A program made the translations under genes and the position numbers. The notes beneath the pieces are model-generated. The model did not search any database and had not been told where the DNA came from. It saw only the letters and a list, made by a program, of their open reading frames with translations. Shown piece by piece: positions 34,546 to 40,520 of a stretch of DNA of 40,520 bases (its first letter is position 1; every line of letters begins with the position of its first letter). Source of the stretch: an uncultured Peptoniphilaceae bacterium (GTDB lineage: Bacteria > Bacillota > Clostridia > Tissierellales > Peptoniphilaceae); NCBI GenBank assembly GCA_943912255.1, contig CALTTP010000011.1, positions 1 to 40,520 of the forward strand, written 5' to 3'.

Positions 34546-34555
34546 TACAAATGTA
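34546..34555 (-). promoter_or_regulatory. cop box 1 (CopY operator)
   Basis: TACAAATGTA matches TACANNTGTA exactly. It lies downstream of the predicted transcription start of copY-copB. Confidence 0.88.
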
Positions 34556-34574
34556 AACGAGTATACTCAAAATG

Positions 34575-34603
34575 AGTGTACTATTGTAAACGAAATATGT
34601 CAA
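34575..34603 (-). promoter_or_regulatory. Promoter of copY-copB with cop box 2
   Basis: On the minus strand: TTGACA, 17-bp spacer, TACACT. A second cop box (34579-34588, one mismatch to TACANNTGTA) overlaps the -10 and spacer. Two boxes around the start fit CopY repression. Confidence 0.82.
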
Positions 34604-34805
34604 GTCTTTTAAATAAATTTAAGCAAAGATTATTGCGTTTGTTTTCCAATTTATTCCCAGTACTATTTGTAAGGTTATCATTGATTTACATTTATCACTT
34701 TTGCAATTTCTAAAGTTTTAATCATAGTACCATTAAGAGTTGCCAGATATACTTGGAAAAAAGAGATATTCAGTATTAATAGGTAATGAAGAAAGAATAA
34801 AAGGA
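34604..34805. other. Gene-free AT-rich stretch
   Basis: No gene is visible. The last 60 nt have a short open frame (YSVLIGNEERIKG) that runs into the VDIFPRTR start of repeat B, possibly a trace of an older coding sequence. Confidence 0.4.
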
Positions 34806-34979
34806 GTAGATATATTCCCAAGAACGAGGCTTTCCTAAAAATTTAAATTTTATCAATACTGACCACTCGAGCCATGTGGAGTGTGTCGTATTGATGTCAA
34901 GAAAATAGAATAACAAGCTATAAGAATGTTGAAATCAATGGCTTTTAGGAATTTAGAAGAAATCTTAAAAGCCATTTTT
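34806..34979 (+). repeat. rlmD-end repeat B (island scar)
   Basis: It has the same parts as repeat A: VDIFPRTR (34806-34829), about 43 nt of spacer, then HSSHVECVVLMSRK and a stop (to 34908), then a 3' flank. The flank keeps a complete terminator at 34937-34979 (AATGGCTTTTA with its complement, then TTTTT). It is the best-preserved copy. It separates the copper from the arsenic module. Confidence 0.72.
34937..34979 (+). terminator. Terminator within repeat B
   Basis: Stem of about 14 bp (AATGGCTTTTAGGA with TCTTAAAAGCCATT, one G-T pair) followed by a T run. A related stem occurs in repeat C at 39478-39520. Confidence 0.75.
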
Positions 34980-35319
<340 letters not shown>

Positions 35320-35348
35320 TTGACAAACATCGATATGGGGCGTATAAT
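35320..35348 (+). promoter_or_regulatory. Promoter of the ars operon
   Basis: Consensus TTGACA, 17-bp spacer, TATAAT. An ATCGATA motif (35329-35335) lies in the spacer. Confidence 0.88.
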
Positions 35349-35393
35349 AAATATGAAATCGAAAGTTATCGATATCATTGAAGAGTATCGATA
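35329..35393 (+). promoter_or_regulatory. Repeated ATCGATA sites, probable ArsR operator
   Basis: ATCGATA occurs three times: in the promoter spacer (35329), and as the palindrome TATCGATA at 35367 and 35386, downstream of the start. The latter are 19 nt apart. Their position suits repression by the ArsR encoded next, though the motif is not the classic enterobacterial ArsR site. Confidence 0.6.
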
Positions 35394-35418
35394 TATAAAA
35401 TAAAGAAGGGAGGGGATT

Positions 35419-35733
35419 ATGAAAAGATCATACGCAGAGTTCACGCCTATATTCAAGGTTTTGTCTGATGAAACCAGGCTAAAAATAATTGATATGCTCT
35501 CATGTGGTGAGATTTGTGCCTGTGATATTTTGGATGGTTTGAGTATTTCTCAATCAACCCTAAGCTATCACATGAAAAACTTAACAGGCTCAGGACTTGT
35601 TAGCGGAAGAAGGGATGGGGCTTGGATGAGATATACTCTAAACCTTGAAAGAATAGGAGAGGTTAAAGACTTCCTAGATTATATTACTGAAGATAAAGAA
35701 GACTGTATTTGTAAAAAATGTAAAGAAAAGTAA
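35419..35733 (+). CDS. arsR: ArsR, arsenic-responsive repressor
   Basis: The 104-residue winged-helix repressor has the ArsR/SmtB fold (FKVLSDETRLKIIDML, then SISQSTLSYHMKNLTGSGLV). The metal site in the first recognition region reads CGEICACD, with Cys29, Cys33 and Cys35, close to the ELCVCDLC arsenite site of enterobacterial ArsR. More Cys occur at the C-terminus (CICKKC). Arsenite should release it from its operator. It heads arsR-arsD-arsA-acr3, all closely spaced. GGGAGGGG supports the start. Confidence 0.93.
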   Translation: MKRSYAEFTPIFKVLSDETRLKIIDMLSCGEICACDILDGLSISQSTLSYHMKNLTGSGLVSGRRDGAWMRYTLNLERIGEVKDFLDYITEDKEDCICKKCKEK

Positions 35734-35752
35734 ATGATAAAGGAGTGTTAGA

Positions 35753-36118
35753 ATGAAACAAATGGTAATTTATGACCCAGCAATGTGCTGTCCAACAGGT
35801 TTATGTGGACCATCAATAGACAAGAACTTATTAAGGGTATCCACAGTGATTAGTAGGTTAAGCAAAAAGAATATAGAAGTAATAAGACATAACCTAAATG
35901 ACGAACCACAGCTTTACGCTGAAAATGAGAAAATAAGCAAGTTGTTAAATGAAGAAGGGGTAGATGTACTTCCTATAACAATGGTTGACGATGAAGTAGT
36001 CAAAACAAGAGAATACCCTACAAATGATGAATTTGTTGAATTTTTAGATATACCTAAAGAATATATAATGTCTGGTTTAGAAGTTCGAAGAATGAAAAAG
36101 AATAAAGAAAACAAATAG
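35753..36118 (+). CDS. arsD: ArsD, arsenite metallochaperone
   Basis: The 121-residue protein hands As(III) to the ArsA ATPase and may weakly repress the operon. It keeps the essential Cys12, Cys13 and Cys18 (YDPAMCCPTGLCG) and the thioredoxin-like remainder (GVDVLPITMVDDEVVKTREYP). The other Cys pairs of E. coli ArsD are missing, as in many Firmicutes. It lies 19 nt after arsR and 18 nt before arsA. Confidence 0.93.
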   Translation: MKQMVIYDPAMCCPTGLCGPSIDKNLLRVSTVISRLSKKNIEVIRHNLNDEPQLYAENEKISKLLNEEGVDVLPITMVDDEVVKTREYPTNDEFVEFLDIPKEYIMSGLEVRRMKKNKENK

Positions 36119-36136
36119 ATAGGATAGGAGGTCAAT

Positions 36137-37888
36137 GTGTATACAAGATTCAACCCAGAAAATATTAAACTAAATAAGTATCTTTTCTTTACAGGAAAGG
36201 GTGGCGTAGGTAAAACTTCTATAGCTTCAAGTCTTGCTATAAACCTAGCAGACCAAGGTAAAAAAGTTATCCTTGTAAGTACAGACCCAGCCTCAAACTT
36301 ACAGGATATTTTTGATACAGACTTAGACAATAAAGTAAGAGATATAGATAAGGTAAAGAATTTAAAACTAGCTAACTTTGAACCAGAGAAAGCCCTAGAA
36401 GACTATAAGGAAAGCGTAGTTGGGCCACAAAGAGGCAAGTTGCCGGATGAGGTTATCGAAGCCATGGAAGAGCAGCTTTCGGGAACATGTACAACTGAAG
36501 TGGCAGCTTTTAAGGAGTTCACAAGCTTTATAGCTGATGAAGAGCTTGCAGAAGAATATGACCATATAATATTTGATACTGCTCCAACAGGCCATACACT
36601 AAGAATGCTAGAACTACCTTCAGCGTGGACAAACTTTTTAGATAACAACAAGTATGGAGCATCTTGCCTAGGCCAGCTATCAGGGCTAGATGAAGAAAGA
36701 GGTATTTATAAAAAAGCTGTTGAAAACCTAGCTGACAGTGACCTAACTAGCCTTATACTAGTTTCTAGACCTATAGAAACAGCCTTAAAGGAAGCGGCAA
36801 GGACCTCAAACGAACTCCACGAAATTGGTATAGACAACCAAGTTCACATAATAAATGGTATGTTAGATTCCTATGATGATGATCTTTCAACAGCTATACA
36901 CAATATGCAAAAAAAAGACGTGGAAGCAATGCCAGAAGGGCTAAAAGAGCTTGAAACTTATTATATTCCACTTAAACCATACAATACATCTAGTATTGAA
37001 AATCTTAGAAAATTTTTCTCAGATGATATAGAAGAAAAAATGGAGTCTTCAGTTACCATAGATACTAGCAAGATATCTAGGCTACAAGATGTTGTTGACG
37101 ACATATATAAGAACGATAAAAAAGTTATCCTTACTATGGGTAAGGGAGGAGTAGGGAAAACAACTATAGCAGCAGCTATTGCCCTAGCCCTTAATGAAAA
37201 AGGTCAAAAAGTTCATCTTGCAACAACAGACCCAGCCGACCATCTAAAATATATAATAAGCGAAAGAGAAAATTTGACTATTTCCTATATAGATGAAGAT
37301 AAGGAGCTTGAATCTTATAGAGAGGAAGTCCTAGGAAAGGCAAAGGAAGATGGGGCAAGTGAGGAAGACATTGACTATATCGAAGAAGATTTAAGAAGTC
37401 CATGTACCCAAGAAATTGCAGTTTTTCGTGCATTTGCTGATATAGTAGACAAGTCAGAAGATGAAATAGTAGTTATAGACACAGCCCCAACTGGTCATAC
37501 AATTCTTCTTTTAGAATCAACAGAAAGCTATAATAGGGAAATTTCAAGAAGCCAGGGAGATGTACCTGAATCAGTAAAGAAGTTACTTCCAAGGCTTAAG
37601 GACAAGGATTATACAGAGGTTCTAATTATAGCCCTAGCAGAAGCAACTCCTTACTATGAAGCAAAAAGACTTAAGGAAGACCTAGATAGGGCAGAAATCT
37701 TTAATAAATGGTGGATCATCAATTCAAGCTACTTTGCAAGTGGCAGCCAAAACAAAATTTTAAAAGCTAGGGCCGATCAAGAAAAGCAGTGGATCAAGAC
37801 AATAGATGAAACATCTCAATCTAACACAGCCCTTGTTGAGTGGATTCCAGAAGATTTAAAAGAAGACAATTTAAAAGACCTATTATAA
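36137..37888 (+). CDS. arsA: ArsA, arsenite-translocating ATPase
   Basis: The 583-residue ATPase energises arsenite efflux. It is a tandem protein: A1 has P-loop GKGGVGKTS near residue 20 and A2 has GKGGVGKTT near 338. Both halves show the DTAPTGHT signature. Metal-site cysteines are recognisable in GTCTTEVAAF and in SPCTQEIAVF, with another in YGASCLGQL. The start is GTG at 36137 with AGGAGG 5 nt before; the overlapping ATG is out of frame. ArsA here is paired with an Acr3-type carrier, a combination known from other bacteria. Confidence 0.95.
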   Translation: MYTRFNPENIKLNKYLFFTGKGGVGKTSIASSLAINLADQGKKVILVSTDPASNLQDIFDTDLDNKVRDIDKVKNLKLANFEPEKALEDYKESVVGPQRGKLPDEVIEAMEEQLSGTCTTEVAAFKEFTSFIADEELAEEYDHIIFDTAPTGHTLRMLELPSAWTNFLDNNKYGASCLGQLSGLDEERGIYKKAVENLADSDLTSLILVSRPIETALKEAARTSNELHEIGIDNQVHIINGMLDSYDDDLSTAIHNMQKKDVEAMPEGLKELETYYIPLKPYNTSSIENLRKFFSDDIEEKMESSVTIDTSKISRLQDVVDDIYKNDKKVILTMGKGGVGKTTIAAAIALALNEKGQKVHLATTDPADHLKYIISERENLTISYIDEDKELESYREEVLGKAKEDGASEEDIDYIEEDLRSPCTQEIAVFRAFADIVDKSEDEIVVIDTAPTGHTILLLESTESYNREISRSQGDVPESVKKLLPRLKDKDYTEVLIIALAEATPYYEAKRLKEDLDRAEIFNKWWIINSSYFASGSQNKILKARADQEKQWIKTIDETSQSNTALVEWIPEDLKEDNLKDLL

Positions 37889-37919
37889 GAATAGGCAGAT
37901 AGAGAAAGAGGTGAAATTA

Positions 37920-38984
37920 TTGAAAGAAACAAAGGATAAAATTAGTTTTTTTGAAAGATATTTAAGTATATGGGTTTTACTCTGTATGGCTGCAGGTATT
38001 TTGATTGCTAAATTTATGCCATCTGTCCAATCTTTCTTACAGTCATTGGAATTTAAGGGTCAAAATATAATCTTAACAGTTTTAATGTGGCTTATGATAT
38101 ACCCTATGATGGTTAGAATAGACTTTAATTCACTAAAAAATGTAGGAAGACATCCCCAAGGGATAATTATTTCTACGTTAGCAAGCTGGGGAATCAAACC
38201 ATTTTTAATGTTTGGTCTGTCTACACTTTTCTTCCATTATATATTTAGCCAGTTAATACCCGTTAATCTTGCCAATGATTTTGTTACAGGAGCAGTACTC
38301 TTAGGGACAGCACCATGTACAGCCATGGTCTTTGTGTGGAGCAGTCTTACTAATGGAGACCCAGCACAGACCCTTGTACAGATATCGGTAAATGATATCT
38401 TGATACTCTTCCTGTTTGTACCACTTGTACAGCTACTTTTAGGTTTAAAGGGAATAAGTCTACCAATAGATGTTCTATTAATGTCATTAGTACTTTTTGT
38501 TCTTATTCCTTTAGTGGGCGGTTTTTTATCAAGATACTTTATAATAAAAAATAAGGGAAAAGATTACCTGGAAAATAACTTTATAAAAAAGTTTGACGGA
38601 GTAACTACCATAGGACTTCTTCTTACCCTCATTATTATATTTACTTTCCAAGGAGATATGATAGTAAAACATCCACTTTATGTAGTTTTAATAGCAGTTC
38701 CACTAATACTTCAAAATGTGATTTCATTCTCTCTAACATATTTTGTAAGTAAAGTAAGCAAACTACCTCATGAGATAGCAGCGCCAGCTTCTTTAATAGC
38801 AGCATCTGACTTTTTTGAACTTTCAGTGGCTGTAGGCATAGCCCTATTTGGTGTAGATTCTCCTGTTGTTCTTGCATCAACTGTAGGGGTTCTTACAGAA
38901 GTTCCTGTAATGCTACTTTTAGTAAGGATAGTTAATAATACAAAAAGCTCCTTCCCAAGCCTTGAAAGAACTAAATTAAGTTAA
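37920..38984 (+). CDS. acr3: Acr3 family arsenite efflux permease
   Basis: The 354-residue membrane carrier has ten expected membrane segments and expels As(III), here probably driven by ArsA. The Acr3 signature with its essential Cys is seen in LLGTAPCTAMVFVWS near residue 128, and SVNDILILFLFVP and APASLIAASDFFELSVAVGIA follow. The start is uncertain: TTG at 37920 has GAGGTG 6 nt upstream, while an in-frame GTG at 37911 lies inside that site and would add three residues. There is no clear terminator after it. Confidence 0.92.
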   Translation: MKETKDKISFFERYLSIWVLLCMAAGILIAKFMPSVQSFLQSLEFKGQNIILTVLMWLMIYPMMVRIDFNSLKNVGRHPQGIIISTLASWGIKPFLMFGLSTLFFHYIFSQLIPVNLANDFVTGAVLLGTAPCTAMVFVWSSLTNGDPAQTLVQISVNDILILFLFVPLVQLLLGLKGISLPIDVLLMSLVLFVLIPLVGGFLSRYFIIKNKGKDYLENNFIKKFDGVTTIGLLLTLIIIFTFQGDMIVKHPLYVVLIAVPLILQNVISFSLTYFVSKVSKLPHEIAAPASLIAASDFFELSVAVGIALFGVDSPVVLASTVGVLTEVPVMLLLVRIVNNTKSSFPSLERTKLS

Positions 38985-39235
38985 GACATTAGAAAAAGTG
39001 CGACTATAAAAATTTAAGGTGACCCCCAAAAGTTAGACCTAAAAACTAATTTAAGGGGGTCAATTTATTATGGCAAGGGCTTCTTCATTAAATATTGTAT
39101 TGTAAATATAAAAAGATACAACAATAAATGATCAAATACTTGAATTAAAACAAGACAACCACCTTTTGCTTATAAAAGAGATGATGTTTATGTAATACCT
39201 ATTACGGCTTTAAGAGCTTAATAGTATTAGCATTG
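38985..39235. other. Gene-free stretch with decayed sequences
   Basis: It contains the IS-end remnant listed next. At about 39162-39222 a short frame reads PFAYKRDDVYVIPITALRA and a stop, which looks like the 3' end of a lost gene; I do not recognise it. Confidence 0.45.
39016..39105 (+). mobile_element. Remnant of an IS3-family left end
   Basis: GTGACCCCCAAAAGTTAGAC followed by the GACCCCC/GGGGGTC hairpin (39021-39061) and an ATG with ten codons before a stop. This has the layout of the left end of the IS at 30390 but differs in sequence, so it is a separate, truncated element. Confidence 0.6.
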
Positions 39236-39520
39236 ATTGATATATTCCCACATACGAGGATTTTGAAATTATCCATAATGAGAACTCATTCCATTGTGAG
39301 TGTGTTGTGCTACTTGTACGAGACAATGTGTCGTTGAAGTAGAAATAGGTGTCGTGCCCCGTCAAGGCTATCTGAAGAATGACGAGCGAAGTGAGGAAAT
39401 GATTCTAACTAACGAACTGCTTAGTGTGTGGTTTGATGTCAAGAAGATAAGAAAGAAGCTATAAAAGCATTGAAATAAATAGTTTTTAGGATTTTGAAAA
39501 GGTCTTAAAAGCTATTTTTT
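39236..39520 (+). repeat. rlmD-end repeat C, interrupted
   Basis: It starts IDIFPHTR (39236-39259). About 32 nt later a frame reads HCECVVLL (39292 on). About 110 nt of other sequence follow, containing a GACGAGCGAAGTGAGGAAAT segment. A second match GTGTGTGGTTTGATGTCAAG then starts at 39424, with the same 3' flank and terminator stem (39478-39520) as repeat B. It may hold two att-like cores. Confidence 0.65.
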
Positions 39521-39525
39521 ATTAG

Positions 39526-39792
39526 AAAAAACCTTGCGGAGATTATTTTTGCAATAAAATAAAACGAAAAAAACTTGTGAGAAATCAAACCATAAAAATC
39601 ATAGTTTTTGTATCTTTTGTTAAAGTTTTAAATATTCGGGTAAAAATGTAAAAATAAGGAAATAGTCATTATGATTATTATAAATTTTTTTATTATCGAT
39701 TAGAAAATAGAACAATGCTAGTAAATGTAGGTAAATAGAATTTTAGACACAACAAAAAATTGCTATATAAAATATTAAATGAGGAGAAACTA
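39526..39792. other. Gene-free stretch before the Crp/Fnr gene
   Basis: Very AT-rich, no gene. The first part (ACCTTGCGGAGA) continues the similarity to the sequence after repeat B (ACCTTGTGGGAA). Confidence 0.4.
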
Positions 39793-40508
39793 ATGCAAAC
39801 TTGTAAATATTGCCAGGAAAAAGGGGAGTGTCTCTCTAAAATCAAACTTTTTAATGAGCTTGGTGTAGATGAATCAAAAAATATTTATTTATCAGCAGTT
39901 CATAAGGATTTAAAAAAGGTCAAAGTTTATTTTTTCATGGAGATATAGTAGATAAAATTATTATAATTAGGTGTGGGAAAATTAAATCCTTAACCTATGA
40001 TGATGAGGGGAGAGAAAGTATTAGTAAAATTTATGTGGAAGGTGACATTATAGGAGAAAATTCAATTTTCTTAGATAATTCCTATACATCTAATGGAGTT
40101 GCAATAGAAAATACAAGGATTTGTCAAATTGATAAGACGATTCTTAGGGAAATTTTAATCAAAGACCATGATTTTTCTTTAAACTTGATAAGATCACTAA
40201 GCAAAAAACTGTATGAAACTGAAAAACTATTAGAAGTTTTGTCTATAAAAGATTCATATACTAGACTAGGAGCATTTTTGGTATATAGAGCGGGGTTGAC
40301 GAATGATGGCTATATAAGTCTCAATCAAGAGAATATTGCTTCGTCCATAAATATGACTAGGGAAACCGTTTCTAGAAAATTGTCTCAAATGGAAAAAGAG
40401 GGATATATAGAAAACACTGCTTATAAAAAGATAAAAATTAAAAATCTAGTTGCCTTAATTAAGTTAGATGAATTGCAAATAATAATGCGACACTCTATAA
40501 CATACTAA
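39793..40508 (+). pseudogene. Crp/Fnr family regulator with a one-base frameshift
   Basis: The first frame starts at ATG 39793 (GAGGAG upstream) and gives MQTCKYCQEKGECLSKIKLF, with a Cys cluster, before stopping at 39948. The remainder is in another frame. Joined at the A6 run 39912-39917, with one extra A, the product would read KKGQSLFFHGDIVDKI and continue through GDIIGENS. That is a normal cNMP-type domain. The C-terminus has a Crp helix-turn-helix (ASSINMTRETVSRKLSQME). The restored protein would be about 238 residues. This could be a real mutation, phase variation, or a sequencing error. The N-terminal Cys could bind a metal or cluster, which is not shown. Confidence 0.82.
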
Positions 40509-40520
40509 GTTCATGCAAAA

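Overview
The window looks like chromosome from a low-GC Gram-positive anaerobe. The evidence is AT-rich DNA, strong AGGAGG ribosome sites, a T-box leader, the CtsR regulon, the order yybS-gdpP-rplI-dnaB, and lipobox signal peptides. The gene content fits Tissierellia/Peptoniphilaceae-like Bacillota, but the genus is my inference.

Positions 1-820 hold tRNA-Phe(GAA) and tRNA-Lys(CUU). Three copies of an 86-nt structured repeat lie among them, two fused to the first 21 nt of a duplicated tRNA. Next come a His-rich lipoprotein (minus strand), a malic enzyme, an AI-2E family membrane protein, and an EF-G-like GTPase. The stress operon ctsR-mcsA-clpC follows, with a consensus CtsR operator and no mcsB, then radA. 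A tryptophan T-box (specifier TGG) precedes an ABC transporter of the TrpXYZ type. After that come a solitary tuf gene, an 870-nt gene-free stretch with repeats and a possible short terminated transcript, and the run yybS-gdpP-rplI-dnaB-GNAT-dnaD-dnaI. A ferric-iron-type ABC transporter and the 23S rRNA uracil methyltransferase rlmD end the core part at about 29.0 kb.

The region from 29.0 kb to the end is accessory. The last 36 nt of rlmD recur in diverged form near 30.2, 34.87 and 39.3-39.45 kb, each inside a longer repeat that resembles an rlmD 3' end. These repeats divide the region into modules. The first has an LD-carboxypeptidase/MccF-like S66 peptidase. The second has an IS3-family insertion sequence with 3-bp target duplication plus copY-copB (copper). 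The third has arsR-arsD-arsA-acr3 (arsenic). The last has a Crp/Fnr regulator broken by a one-base frameshift. I read this as serial accretion of islands at the rlmD 3' end, which is a known integration target in Firmicutes. No integrase gene remains in the window.

The two metal modules are self-regulated: CopY has TACANNTGTA boxes at its promoter, and ArsR has repeated ATCGATA sites. The most unusual observations are the tRNA-half/86-nt element fusions and the repeated rlmD-end scars.
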